Assembly: GCF_014280435.1 (NCBI RefSeq)
Contig: NZ_CP060388.1
Coordinates: 372,001-436,000, forward strand
Source of the DNA: Sphingobium sp. KCTC 72723
GTDB taxonomy: Bacteria; Pseudomonadota; Alphaproteobacteria; Sphingomonadales; Sphingomonadaceae
Length of the DNA stretch: 64,000 nt
Direction: 5' to 3'
Below the pieces are notes generated by a model. It ran no database searches, was not told where the DNA came from, and worked only from the letters and a program-made list of their open reading frames with translations. Within the stretch, counting starts at the first letter, position 1. Every line of letters starts with the position of its first letter. This document shows positions 7,585-16,247 of the stretch, in pieces. The position numbers were made by a program, and so were the translations under genes.

Positions 7585-9762
7585 TCACGCCGCTTTGGCG
7601 GAAGTAGCGGGGTGGTAGAAAATCGTGCCGTCCGCTGCCATCGCGCGCAATTGTGCCGTAGGGGCGAAGCGGTCGCCATGGGCGGCGGCCAGACGGTCCA
7701 GCACGGCCACGACATGGGCGATGCCGACCGTTTCCATATGACTGAAGGGGCCGCCGGTATAGGGCGCAAAGCCCCAGCCGAAGATCGCCCCGATGTCGCC
7801 ATCTTCGGGCGTTTCCAGCACGCCTTCGGCAAAACAGCGGGCGCATTCGACGAGTTGGCGATAGAGGAGGCGTTCTTTGACGGCGTCTACATCGGGCTGG
7901 GTTTCGGCGCGGGGGAAGGTTTCGCCGATGCCGGGCCACAGCAGCTTCTTGCCGCCTTCGGGATAGTCATACCAGCCCTTGCCGTTCTTGCGGCCAAGGC
8001 GGTCCATTTCGACCATCTGTGTCATGACCGCGTCGGAACGCTGCGCGACATAGGCGTCGCCCAGCTCCTTCTTCGCCGCCGTCATGACCTTATAACCCAG
8101 TTCGATCGACACTTCGTCGCTGACGGCCAGCGGTCCGACCGGCATACCCAATTGCTTGCCCGCATTTTCGATGAGCGCGGGGTTGATGCCTTCGGCGACC
8201 AGTTCCGCGCCTTCCTGCACATAGGTGCCGAAACAGCGCGAGGTATAGAAGCCGCGCGAGTCATTGACGACGATCGGCGTTTTCTTGATCTGCGCGACGA
8301 AATCCAGCGCCTTGGCAATGGCGGCGGGGCCGGTTTGCTTGCCAAGGATGATCTCGACCAATGGCATCTTCTCCACGGGGGAGAAGAAATGGACGCCGAT
8401 GAAGTTTTCCGGCTTGCTCCAGGCGCCAGCGAGTTTCGTGATCGGCAGGGTGGAGGTGTTGGAACCGAAGATGACGTCCGGGCCAAGGACCGCTTCGACC
8501 TGGCGTGTGACTTCGGCCTTGATTGCGACATCTTCAAACACGGCTTCGATCACGAAGTCCGCGCCCGCAAGGTCCGCATAGCTGGCGGTGGGGGTGACGC
8601 GGGCGAGGGTGGCGGCCAGCTTTTCGGGCGTCATGCCCTTGCCCAGACGTTTGGACAGGACGGATTCGACATGAGCCTTGCCCTTTTGCGCGAAAGCAAG
8701 GTCGCGGTCGAACAGGACAACGTCCATCCCCGCCTGCGCGGCGACGGTGGCGATGCCTGCGCCCATCATGCCCGCGCCCAGCATGGCGAGTTTCATGGTG
8801 GGGGCTTTGGCTTCGCCCTTTGGACGGCGCGCGCCGCGTTCGGCGGCCTGTTTATTGACGAACAGGCTGCGGATCATGTTACCCGCCTGCGGATCGGCAG
8901 CGACCTTGGCGAAATATTTGCTTTCGATGCGGATTGCCCGGTCGAAGGGCAGGATCGCGCCTTCATAGACGGCGGACAGGAGCGCAACGGGCGCGTTCAT
9001 GTTGCGCTGGGTCTGCTTGAGCGTCATCGGCAGCGCGCCGACCATGGTTTGCACGAAGCCGGGGTTGAATGCACCTGCGCCGCCGGGGAATTTGAAGCCC
9101 TTTACGTCCCATGGCTGGGTGGCGGCGGTGGGGTTGGCCTTTACCCATTCGCGCGCGGTTTCCAGTGCGGTGCCTTGCGGCACGACCTGATCCACGACCT
9201 TGAGCATGGCGGCTTCGGCGGGGCGGAACAGCTTGCCCTGGAGCATATACATCAGCGCGGCCTGCACGCCCATCAGGCGGGGCAGACGCTGCGACCCGCC
9301 GCCGCCGGGGAACAGGCCGATCAGGATTTCGGGCAGGCCAAGCCGGGTCTTCGGGCTGTCGCCGACGATGCGGCGATGGCAGGCGAGCGCGAGTTCGAAG
9401 CCGCCGCCGACGCAGGTGCCTTCGATCGCGCAGGCAATGGGCTTGCCGCAGGTTTCGAGGCGGCGGAACAGCTGGTTGAGGACGAACACCTTGTCGAAAA
9501 TGTCGGCTGGTGCGGGGCGGCCACCATCGGCGGTGACGAGCATGGAGCCGAAATATTTAAGGTCCATGCCGGCCATGAAGCCGCTGTCCTTGCCGGATGC
9601 GATGACAGCGCCCTTGATCGTGTCGTCCGACGCGATGCGGGTGATGGCGGCGTCAAGATCGGCGATGAAATCCGGGCCGATGACGTTCATCGACTGGTCG
9701 GGAACGTCGATCGTCAGGGTGGCGATGCCGTCGGCGTCGGTGGTGATGTTGATGGTCTGCAT
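7585..9762 (-). CDS. Bifunctional enoyl-CoA hydratase / 3-hydroxyacyl-CoA dehydrogenase
   Basis: A 725-residue fatty-acid oxidation complex alpha subunit (FadB/FadJ type). The N-terminal ~190 residues are a crotonase domain with the oxyanion-hole segments 'FMAGMDLKYFG' and 'GTCVGGGFELALACHRR'. From about residue 325 comes the NAD-binding dehydrogenase domain ('LAMLGAGMMGAGIATVAAQAG'), with the catalytic His in 'NFIGVHFFSPVEKMPLVEII', then two C-terminal dehydrogenase helical domains. GGGAG lies 8 nt before the ATG. The thiolase gene is 128 nt upstream in the same direction, so together they make the trifunctional beta-oxidation complex. The long plus-strand frame opposite is a shadow. Confidence 0.95.
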   Translation of the reverse strand: MQTINITTDADGIATLTIDVPDQSMNVIGPDFIADLDAAITRIASDDTIKGAVIASGKDSGFMAGMDLKYFGSMLVTADGGRPAPADIFDKVFVLNQLFRRLETCGKPIACAIEGTCVGGGFELALACHRRIVGDSPKTRLGLPEILIGLFPGGGGSQRLPRLMGVQAALMYMLQGKLFRPAEAAMLKVVDQVVPQGTALETAREWVKANPTAATQPWDVKGFKFPGGAGAFNPGFVQTMVGALPMTLKQTQRNMNAPVALLSAVYEGAILPFDRAIRIESKYFAKVAADPQAGNMIRSLFVNKQAAERGARRPKGEAKAPTMKLAMLGAGMMGAGIATVAAQAGMDVVLFDRDLAFAQKGKAHVESVLSKRLGKGMTPEKLAATLARVTPTASYADLAGADFVIEAVFEDVAIKAEVTRQVEAVLGPDVIFGSNTSTLPITKLAGAWSKPENFIGVHFFSPVEKMPLVEIILGKQTGPAAIAKALDFVAQIKKTPIVVNDSRGFYTSRCFGTYVQEGAELVAEGINPALIENAGKQLGMPVGPLAVSDEVSIELGYKVMTAAKKELGDAYVAQRSDAVMTQMVEMDRLGRKNGKGWYDYPEGGKKLLWPGIGETFPRAETQPDVDAVKERLLYRQLVECARCFAEGVLETPEDGDIGAIFGWGFAPYTGGPFSHMETVGIAHVVAVLDRLAAAHGDRFAPTAQLRAMAADGTIFYHPATSAKAA

Positions 9763-9780
9763 GATGCTTGCTCCCTAAAG

Positions 9781-9880
9781 CCCCTCCTCTTGCGGGGAGG
9801 GGTTGGGGTGGGGGGTATCCGCGCTTTCGTTGCGTCCAGACTGGCCCACCCCCTGACCCCCTCCCGCCTGCGGGAGGGGG
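9781..9880. terminator. Paired palindromes between thiolase and FadB-like genes
   Basis: CCCCTCC..GGAGGGG (9781-9802) and a perfect 11-bp stem CCCCCTCCCGC..GCGGGAGGGGG (9857-9880) occupy the gap. They resemble REP-like intergenic palindromes and could attenuate the operon or stabilise transcript ends. Confidence 0.45.
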
Positions 9881-9890
9881 AACAATTGCG

Positions 9891-11099
9891 TTAGATACGC
9901 TCGATAATAATCCCGGTACCCATGCCTGCGCCCACGCACAGGTTGATGAGCGCGGTGCCTTTACCCGACCGTTCCAGTTCGTCGAGCGCAGTGCCAAGCA
10001 CCATCGCGCCAGTCGCGCCCAGGGGATGGCCCATGGCGATCGCGCCGCCATTGACGTTGATTTGGGCATGATCCAGCTTCATCGCCTGCATGTAGCGCAG
10101 CACGACGCTGGCAAAGGCTTCGTTGAGTTCCCACAGGTCGATGTCGGCAGTGGTCATGCCCGCGCGGGCGAGCAGCTTGCCAGCGACAAATTCCGGGCCG
10201 GTCAGCATGATGAGCGGTTCGGAACCGATCGAGGCCATGGCGCGGATGCGGGCGCGGGGTTTGAGGCCGTATTTCTCGCCGATCTCCTTGCCACCGACCA
10301 GCACGGCGGCAGCCCCGTCGACGATGCCGCTGCTGTTGCCGGCATGGTGGATATGGTTGACCCGTTCCAGTTCGGGGTAGCGCAGCAGGGCGACGGTGTC
10401 GAAACCGGGCATGTCCTCGCCCAGCGCGGTGAAGCTGGGTTTGAGTGCGCCCAGGGACTGCATCGTGGCTTCGGGGCGCATATGTTCGTCATGGTCGAGG
10501 ACGACCTGACCAATCACGTCGCGGACCGGGACGATCGAGCGGGCGAAGCGTCCTTCGTTCCATGCCATCTTCGCGCGCTTCTGGCTTTCGACGGCATAGG
10601 CGTCGGCATCGTCGCGGCTGATGCCGAATTTGGTGGCGATGACATCCGCGCCAATGCCCTGCGGCGCGAAATAGGTTTTATAGGCGACTGCCGGGTCCAT
10701 GGCGATTGCGCCGCCATCCGACGCCATTGGCACGCGGCTCATGGATTCGACGCCACCACCGATGGCGAACAAAGCCTCGCCCGACATCACCTTGGCCGCT
10801 GCGATATTCACGGCTTCAAGGCCCGACGCGCAGAAGCGGTTCACCTGAACGCCCGGCGTGGTTTGCGCATAATCGGCGTTGAGGACGGCGGTGCGGGCAA
10901 TATCCGCGCCCTGTTCGCCCACGGGGGTTACGCAGCCCAGGATCACGTCGTCTACGTCCGTCGTGTCGATGGCTGTGCGATCACGGATCGCTTCCAGCAC
11001 CTGCGTCGCCAGTTGAACCGGGGTGATTTCGTGCAGCGACCCGTCGGCCTTGCCCCGGCCACGGGGCGTCCTGACGGCGTCGTAAATATAGGCTTCCAT
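9891..11099 (-). CDS. Acetyl-CoA C-acyltransferase (thiolase)
   Basis: A 402-residue thiolase catalysing CoA-dependent cleavage of 3-ketoacyl-CoA, the last step of beta-oxidation. The nucleophilic Cys is in '[13 protein letters not shown]' (~residue 90), the His is in '[18 protein letters not shown]', and the C-terminal Cys is in '[13 protein letters not shown]'. A GAGGAC site precedes the ATG. It is first in a two-gene beta-oxidation unit with the FadB-like gene. A TTTACG-N4-CGTAAA palindrome lies 61-76 nt before its start and is the probable operator. Confidence 0.95.
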   Translation of the reverse strand: MEAYIYDAVRTPRGRGKADGSLHEITPVQLATQVLEAIRDRTAIDTTDVDDVILGCVTPVGEQGADIARTAVLNADYAQTTPGVQVNRFCASGLEAVNIAAAKVMSGEALFAIGGGVESMSRVPMASDGGAIAMDPAVAYKTYFAPQGIGADVIATKFGISRDDADAYAVESQKRAKMAWNEGRFARSIVPVRDVIGQVVLDHDEHMRPEATMQSLGALKPSFTALGEDMPGFDTVALLRYPELERVNHIHHAGNSSGIVDGAAAVLVGGKEIGEKYGLKPRARIRAMASIGSEPLIMLTGPEFVAGKLLARAGMTTADIDLWELNEAFASVVLRYMQAMKLDHAQINVNGGAIAMGHPLGATGAMVLGTALDELERSGKGTALINLCVGAGMGTGIIIERI

Positions 11100-11159
11100 G
11101 TCCTCTTGTCCTCTCCGTGGGTCGCCTTGCCTGGCGCACCGGATACAGGTGCAAATGTA

Positions 11160-11175
11160 TTTACGTTTACGTAAA
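11160..11175. promoter_or_regulatory. TTTACG-N4-CGTAAA operator
   Basis: TTTACG and CGTAAA form a 6-bp inverted repeat with a 4-nt spacer, embedded in A/T-rich sequence between the divergent thiolase and MFS genes. From memory it resembles boxes of MerR-family LiuR-type regulators of acyl-CoA and branched-chain catabolism. No such regulator is in the window. Confidence 0.6.
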
Positions 11176-11281
11176 GTGCAAGCAGGAAATGCGCTGTTTT
11201 GCAGTTATGGCTATGCCGTAGCGGAAGGGTGCGTGAGTCGAGGGTTTGACCCTTTGGCGATATTCCGCGACAGGAAGAAAC

Positions 11282-12943
11282 GTGTCCGATGCTGATTCCC
11301 CCAAAGCGCCGTCGCCGCTGTCCATCCCCATTTTTCGTGCGATCTGGACGGCCAGCCTGGCGTCGAATTTCGGCGGGCTGATCCAGTCGGTCGGTGCGGC
11401 GTGGATGATGACGTCGCTGTCGGCGTCGCCCATGCTGATCGCACTGGTGCCTGCGGCCACGACATTGCCGATCATGCTGTTGTCGCTATGGGCAGGCGCG
11501 GTCGCGGACAATATGGATCGGCGCAAGGTGATGATCGCGTGTCAGGCCGCGATGCTGGTGGTGTCGGCGGCGTTGGCGGTGACGGCATGGGCGGGGCTGA
11601 TCACGCCATGGCTGCTGCTGGCCTTCACCTTTGCACTGGGATGCGCGACCGCGATCAATGGCCCGGCATGGCAGGCGTCGGTCGGTGACATGGTGCCGCG
11701 CGCGATTTTGCCTAGCTCGGTCGCGATGAACAGCATGGGGTTCAATCTGGCGCGCAGCGTCGGCCCGGCGCTGGGCGGGGTGATCGTCGCGACGGCGGGC
11801 GCGGCGGCGGCGTTTTTGACCAATGCGGTCAGCTATATCGCGCTGCTGACGGTGCTGTCGCGCTGGCGGCCCGAATTGCCGCCCAAGCTGTTGCCGCGCG
11901 AACGGCTGGGCGTGGCGATGACGGCGGGGGTGCGTTATGTCGCGATGTCGCCCAAGATCCAGCTGGTGCTGTTGCGCGCCAGCGTGTTCGGCATTGGTGC
12001 CAGCGCCGTTTCCGCGCTGATGCCGCTGGTGGCGCGCGACGTGCTGGGCGGGGGCGCGCTGACATTCGGGATGACGAGCGGGGCGTTTGGCGTCGGTGCG
12101 GTGAGCGGCGCGCTGTCCACCCGCTATTTGCGTGCGCGCCTGTCGGTCGAGGCGATCGTGCGGATCGCGGCGCTGACGCTGGCGCTTGGCACGGCGATTA
12201 CCGGGGCGAGCGGGTTTCTGGCGCTGGCACTGCTGGGTTATCTGCTGGCGGGTTATGGCTGGGTGACGGCGCTGGCGACATTCAACGTGTCGGTGCAGAT
12301 GTCCGCGCCGCGATGGGTGGTCGCGCGGGCGGTGTCGCTATACCAGATGACGGCCTTTGGCGGCATGGCGATCGGCGCGTGGGGCTTTGGCTGGCTGGCG
12401 GAAAATCACGGCGTGGTCGAAGCGCTTTATGCGTCGGCGGGCGCGCAGTTCGTGGCCGCGATGCTGGGCTTCATCCGGCCGTTGCCGCAGACGGGCAACG
12501 ACAATCTGGACCTTCAGAACAGCTGGCGCGAACCCGATACGGCCGTGACCGTGGAGCCGCGCAGCGGGCCGGTGGTGGTGACCATCGAATATCGGATCCC
12601 GGCCGGTAGCGTCGTCCCCTTCCTGGCGGCGATGAGCGAGCGACGGCGGATAAGGCGACGCGACGGGGCGCATGGATGGTCGCTGATGCGCGACCTGGGC
12701 GACCCGGAATTGTGGGTCGAACGCTATCATGTGTCGACCTGGCTGGATTATGTTCGCCATAACCAGCGGCGCACGGTGGCGGACGTCGCCAACAGCGAAG
12801 CGATCCATGCGTTGCACGCCGGACCCAATCCGCCAGTGGTCCACCGGATGCTGGAGCGGCAGACCGGGTCGCTGCCGATCAGCCGCGCGCCTGATCCGCG
12901 CGAGATGGCCGATGCCATGACCGACCCGACCCGATCAAGCTAG
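11282..12943 (+). CDS. MFS transporter with C-terminal monooxygenase-like extension
   Basis: A 553-residue inner-membrane permease of the MFS_3 (EntS-like) group. About 12 transmembrane helices fill residues ~20-410. The cytoplasmic loop 'WAGAVADNMDRRKVMIACQ' is the MFS signature between helices 2 and 3. The last ~110 residues after 'NSWREPDTAVTVEPRSGPV' form a soluble alpha/beta domain ('VVVTIEYRIPAGSVVPFLAAMSER', 'ELWVERYHVSTWLDYVRHN') resembling antibiotic-biosynthesis-monooxygenase-type folds, a known fusion in this subfamily. A GTG at 11282 preceded by AGGAAG is chosen over a TTG at 11246. Substrate unknown. Transcribed divergently from the thiolase gene. Confidence 0.85.
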   Translation: MSDADSPKAPSPLSIPIFRAIWTASLASNFGGLIQSVGAAWMMTSLSASPMLIALVPAATTLPIMLLSLWAGAVADNMDRRKVMIACQAAMLVVSAALAVTAWAGLITPWLLLAFTFALGCATAINGPAWQASVGDMVPRAILPSSVAMNSMGFNLARSVGPALGGVIVATAGAAAAFLTNAVSYIALLTVLSRWRPELPPKLLPRERLGVAMTAGVRYVAMSPKIQLVLLRASVFGIGASAVSALMPLVARDVLGGGALTFGMTSGAFGVGAVSGALSTRYLRARLSVEAIVRIAALTLALGTAITGASGFLALALLGYLLAGYGWVTALATFNVSVQMSAPRWVVARAVSLYQMTAFGGMAIGAWGFGWLAENHGVVEALYASAGAQFVAAMLGFIRPLPQTGNDNLDLQNSWREPDTAVTVEPRSGPVVVTIEYRIPAGSVVPFLAAMSERRRIRRRDGAHGWSLMRDLGDPELWVERYHVSTWLDYVRHNQRRTVADVANSEAIHALHAGPNPPVVHRMLERQTGSLPISRAPDPREMADAMTDPTRSS

Positions 12944-12949
12944 TCCCCC

Positions 12950-13549
12950 TTATTGCGGGGTGGTGCGTCGTGTGCCGATCAGGTCTTCGGGCGTGTCCAC
13001 ATCATGCAGCACGTCATAATTTGTTTCGATCTGGATACCGTGGCTGAGCAGAGCGCGCGCGCCCTGATCGCCCTTGAGCGCCAGCAATTCTTCGAAATGC
13101 CTGCGCCCGATGAAGGCAGGGGGGGAAGCGGAAAAGCTGTCGGTGCTGGCGACGACGGAGCGTATGTCTTCGGCCGCCATGCAGATGCGGTTATAATGGG
13201 TTTGCGGCACATTGGGCATATCCGCCAGGCAGATCAGGACGCCGCGTATGCGGTTGTTGGGCATCAGATGTTCGACCGCGCGCACGATGCTGCCCGAAAT
13301 ACCCTCTTCGGGCTGATCGTTGACGATGATGGTATAGCCACGCCGGTCGAGTTTGCGGTGCAGGACGGGCGCGAACGCGATCGGGCGCACAACCGCGACC
13401 AGTTCGGCAAAGGCCATGGACGCGATGGTTTCCAGCGTGTGCGCGGCAAGGGGCTTGCCGCGAATTTCGGCCATCAGCTTGTCGTCCTCACCAAAGCGGG
13501 AAGATGTTCCGGCTGCCAGCAGAACGGCGGCTATACGTTCAGTTCGCAT
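12950..13549 (-). CDS. MobA-like nucleotidyltransferase
   Basis: A 199-residue cytosolic NTP transferase of the MobA/MocA group. The N-terminal signature 'IAAVLLAAGTSSRFGEDDKLMAEIRGKPL' has the GG-like loop and Lys that bind the nucleotide, and 'GVLICLADMPNVPQTHYNRI' carries the metal-binding Asp (D-M-P). Such proteins load CTP or GTP on molybdopterin for Mo-hydroxylases, but no xdh/cox genes lie nearby, so the acceptor is uncertain. The ATG at 13549 is chosen because the signature begins 7 residues later; the frame extending to 14197 overlaps folE antisense. Its end is 6 nt from the convergent MFS gene. Confidence 0.82.
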   Translation of the reverse strand: MRTERIAAVLLAAGTSSRFGEDDKLMAEIRGKPLAAHTLETIASMAFAELVAVVRPIAFAPVLHRKLDRRGYTIIVNDQPEEGISGSIVRAVEHLMPNNRIRGVLICLADMPNVPQTHYNRICMAAEDIRSVVASTDSFSASPPAFIGRRHFEELLALKGDQGARALLSHGIQIETNYDVLHDVDTPEDLIGTRRTTPQ

Positions 13550-13714
13550 CGAAAATAGGCATGAAGCTGTCGATATGCACTTTATATCGGGTTGTGGAAT
13601 AAATGCCAGATGCCACCTCCACGATATTGTGTCCAGCACGCCAAAAGCGCTGGCCTTGGCGAAACCCTGTCGCCATATGCGGGGCCAGCGAAGAAAAAAG
13701 GAGTGGCCCTGTTG

Positions 13715-14320
13715 ATGGCTTATGACCTTGATACGGAAACCGTCGGCGAAGGCAAATTGCCGGTTCCGGCCGAAGTGTCGGACGCGATCCGCACGTTGAT
13801 CCGTTGGTCGGGTGACGTTCCCGAACGTGAAGGGCTGATCGAAACGCCGGAACGAGTGGCGCGCGCGTGGAAGGAATATTGTCGCGGTTATGGCGACGAT
13901 CCGGCCTATCATCTGTCGCGCATCTTCCATGAAGTGGGCGGTTATGACGATGTCGTGCTGCTCAAGGGCATTCCGTTCCAGTCGCATTGCGAACATCATA
14001 TGGCGCCGATCGTGGGCAAGGCGCATATCGCCTATCTGCCCGGCGATTATGTCGTGGGCATTTCCAAGCTGGCCCGCGTGCTGCACGCCTATGCCAATCG
14101 CTTGCAGGTGCAGGAACGGCTGACGTCCGAAGTCGCCAACTGCATCTGGGAGCATTTGAAGCCCCAGGGCGTGGCGGTAGTGATCGAAGCGACCCATGGC
14201 TGCATGACGGGGCGGGGCGTGCGCACGCCGGGCGTGATCATGAAGACCAGCCGGATGCTGGGCGTGTTCCGCGACGATGAAAAATCGCGCGAGGAAGTGC
14301 TGAAACTCATATCTTCATGA
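13715..14320 (+). CDS. folE: GTP cyclohydrolase I
   Basis: A 201-residue enzyme converting GTP to 7,8-dihydroneopterin triphosphate, the first step of folate and pterin synthesis. The zinc and catalytic motif 'PFQSHCEHHMAPIVGKAHIAYLP' (Cys and two His) and the C-terminal 'ATHGCMTGRGVRTPGV' with the second zinc Cys are intact. The ATG at 13715 lies 11 nt after AGGAG; a TTG at 13712 and a GTG at 13703 are in frame, so the exact start is open. The stop overlaps the next gene as ATGA, coupling it to the pteridine-reductase-like SDR. Confidence 0.95.
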   Translation: MAYDLDTETVGEGKLPVPAEVSDAIRTLIRWSGDVPEREGLIETPERVARAWKEYCRGYGDDPAYHLSRIFHEVGGYDDVVLLKGIPFQSHCEHHMAPIVGKAHIAYLPGDYVVGISKLARVLHAYANRLQVQERLTSEVANCIWEHLKPQGVAVVIEATHGCMTGRGVRTPGVIMKTSRMLGVFRDDEKSREEVLKLISS

Positions 14321-15156
14321 GTGAGGAGGAGCTTCCCTATCGCCCGCTGGGCAGCGTGAAGGCCGTGTCCGATGCGATCGGCGCGCTGCCGCTGGCGACC
14401 AAGCGGCTGGCGCTCGTCACTGGCGGCCACCGGCGGCTGGGCGGCATCATTGCGGGGGCTTTGGCGAAGGCGGGCCATTCGCTGGCCATCCATGGCAGCC
14501 ATGACACGCGGCTCGATTCCCATCTGGCGCTGACGCTGGAGGAGCAGGGGAGCGAGTGGGAAGGCTTCGTCGTCGATTTCGCCGACCCGGAAAATGCCGA
14601 GGAACTGATTGCGCAGGTCGCCGCGCGCTTTGGCCGCCCGCCCGACATATTGGTCAACAGCGCCGCGATGTTCGGGCAGGACCGGCTGGACACAGTGACC
14701 GCCGACGACCTGATGCGCCATTATGCCGTCAATTGCGCCGCGCCCGCGATGCTGACCAAGGCGTTTGCGACGATCCCGGCGGGAAGTGGCGACAGGTGCA
14801 TCATCAACATCCTGGACCAGAGGATCGACCATCCCCACACCGACCAGCTGGCCTATACTCTGTCCAAGCTGGCGCTGGCGGGGTTGACCCGGACCAGCGC
14901 CAACGCGCTGGCTCCACGAGTGCGAGTCAATGCAGTCGCGCCGGGGCTGACCATCGCCACGCCCGATTATGATGCCGATCAGATGGCCCGGCTGGAAGCG
15001 ATGATGCCGCTCGCGCGCTTGCCGCAGGCCGAGCAGATCGCGCAAGCGGTGCTGTATCTGGTCGAGGCGAGCGCCGTGACCGGGCAGACCATCTATGTCG
15101 ATGGCGGGGCGCACCTAAAAAGCTATGATCGTGATTTCATGCATCTGTGCCGATAG
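14317..15156 (+). CDS. Pteridine/dihydromonapterin-reductase-like SDR
   Basis: A 279-residue short-chain dehydrogenase. The cofactor loop is 'ALVTGGHRRLGGII', where the basic HRR in place of the usual GxxxG is typical of NADPH-using pteridine reductases (PTR1/FolM). The NxS motif appears as 'LVNSAAMFGQD', and the catalytic Tyr and Lys are in 'AYTLSKLALAGLT'. A ~30-residue N-terminal extension precedes the domain. Its ATG overlaps the folE stop, and that coupling suggests it reduces a pterin downstream of GTP cyclohydrolase I, for example H2-monapterin. The substrate assignment is inference; the SDR assignment is firm. Confidence 0.82.
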   Translation: MSEEELPYRPLGSVKAVSDAIGALPLATKRLALVTGGHRRLGGIIAGALAKAGHSLAIHGSHDTRLDSHLALTLEEQGSEWEGFVVDFADPENAEELIAQVAARFGRPPDILVNSAAMFGQDRLDTVTADDLMRHYAVNCAAPAMLTKAFATIPAGSGDRCIINILDQRIDHPHTDQLAYTLSKLALAGLTRTSANALAPRVRVNAVAPGLTIATPDYDADQMARLEAMMPLARLPQAEQIAQAVLYLVEASAVTGQTIYVDGGAHLKSYDRDFMHLCR

Positions 15157-15241
15157 GGTCGGCGCGGATGCAGCGGTTGGGGGCTGGCAGAGAAGCCCTG
15201 CCGATCATAAGGCTGTGGTGAAGGAATAAAGGGAGATGGCG

Positions 15242-16018
15242 ATGACCTATGAAACGATCCTGGTCGAACAGCGCGACGCGGTGACGCTGATCACGCTCAA
15301 CCGGCCGCAGGCATTGAATGCGCTGAACGGGCAGGTGCTGGCCGATCTGTCCGCTGCCATGGCCGCCTATGACGCGGACCCGACCCAGCATTGCGCGGTG
15401 GTGACGGGCAGCGAAAAGGCGTTTGCGGCAGGCGCGGACATCAAGGAAATGGTCGACAAGGAAGGGGCCGACTTCTTCCTTCAGGATTTCTTTTCCGGCT
15501 GGCAGACCGGCGTTGTCGCCACGCGCAAGCCGTGGATCGCGGCGGTCGCGGGCTTTGCGCTGGGTGGCGGGTGCGAGTTGGCGATGATGGCCGACTTCAT
15601 CATCGCGGCGGACACCGCGAAATTCGGCCAGCCTGAAATCAAGCTGGGCGTGGCGCCGGGCATGGGCGGATCGCAGCGACTGACCCGCGCGGTGGGCAAG
15701 GCCAAGGCCATGGAAATGTGCCTGACCGGGCGGATGATGGGCGCGGAAGAAGCCGAACGCGCCGGGCTGGTCAGCCGGATCGTGCCAGCCGCCGATTTGC
15801 TGGACGATGCGCTCAAGACCGCCGCCGCGATCGCCGCGATGCCGCCGATGGCCGCCATGGTGAACAAGGAAATGATCAACATCGCGTTCGAGACGGGTCT
15901 GGTCCAGGGGCTGCTGACCGAGCGGCGCATGTTCCAGATTTTGACGGCGACGCAGGACAAGAAGGAAGGCATGACCGCCTTCGTCGAAAAGCGTCCAGGC
16001 GTGTGGCAGGGGCGCTGA
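15242..16018 (+). CDS. Enoyl-CoA hydratase
   Basis: A 258-residue crotonase that hydrates 2-enoyl-CoA in fatty-acid oxidation. The two oxyanion-hole segments are '[11 protein letters not shown]' and '[20 protein letters not shown]', and the catalytic Glu pair lies in the latter and in '[19 protein letters not shown]'. GGGAG at 15231-15235 touches the first ATG (15236) but is 6 nt from the second (15242), so the second is used. Closest by pattern to the EchA8/FadB1 type. It probably forms its own transcription unit, separated by 85 nt from the SDR. Confidence 0.93.
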   Translation: MTYETILVEQRDAVTLITLNRPQALNALNGQVLADLSAAMAAYDADPTQHCAVVTGSEKAFAAGADIKEMVDKEGADFFLQDFFSGWQTGVVATRKPWIAAVAGFALGGGCELAMMADFIIAADTAKFGQPEIKLGVAPGMGGSQRLTRAVGKAKAMEMCLTGRMMGAEEAERAGLVSRIVPAADLLDDALKTAAAIAAMPPMAAMVNKEMINIAFETGLVQGLLTERRMFQILTATQDKKEGMTAFVEKRPGVWQGR

Positions 16019-16030
16019 GCGTCTGACGGC

Positions 16031-16059
16031 CATGTGTTGCCGCCTGGGCGGGAACACAT
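16031..16059. terminator. Hairpin after the enoyl-CoA hydratase gene
   Basis: A 14-bp stem with one mismatch (CATGTGTTGCCGCC / GGCGGGAACACATG) begins 13 nt after the stop codon. No T tract follows. It matches the style of the GGCGGGAACA palindrome at 7481. Confidence 0.45.
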
Positions 16060-16247
16060 GGCTTTGCATCTATTCCCACGCGCTGCGCCAAGAAATTCAT
16101 ACCGATCCATGGAGGGGTTTTTCGCCGCTTTCGTTTCACAAGGAAACGGAAGAATGACCGGCGGACGCAGCCCTGTGTTCGCCGGTCCGTCCGTCACGGC
16201 ACAGGGAGCTTCTGCATGGTCCAATCTTCGATAGTTGGCGAAATCTG

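Noticed and set aside
7480..9894. An 804-codon plus-strand open frame
   Set aside because: It is antisense to the clearly conserved FadB-like gene, His/Asp/Gly/Arg-rich and without any domain; a GC-driven shadow.
9768..11174. A 468-codon plus-strand open frame
   Set aside because: Antisense to the thiolase gene with no start site and no domain pattern.
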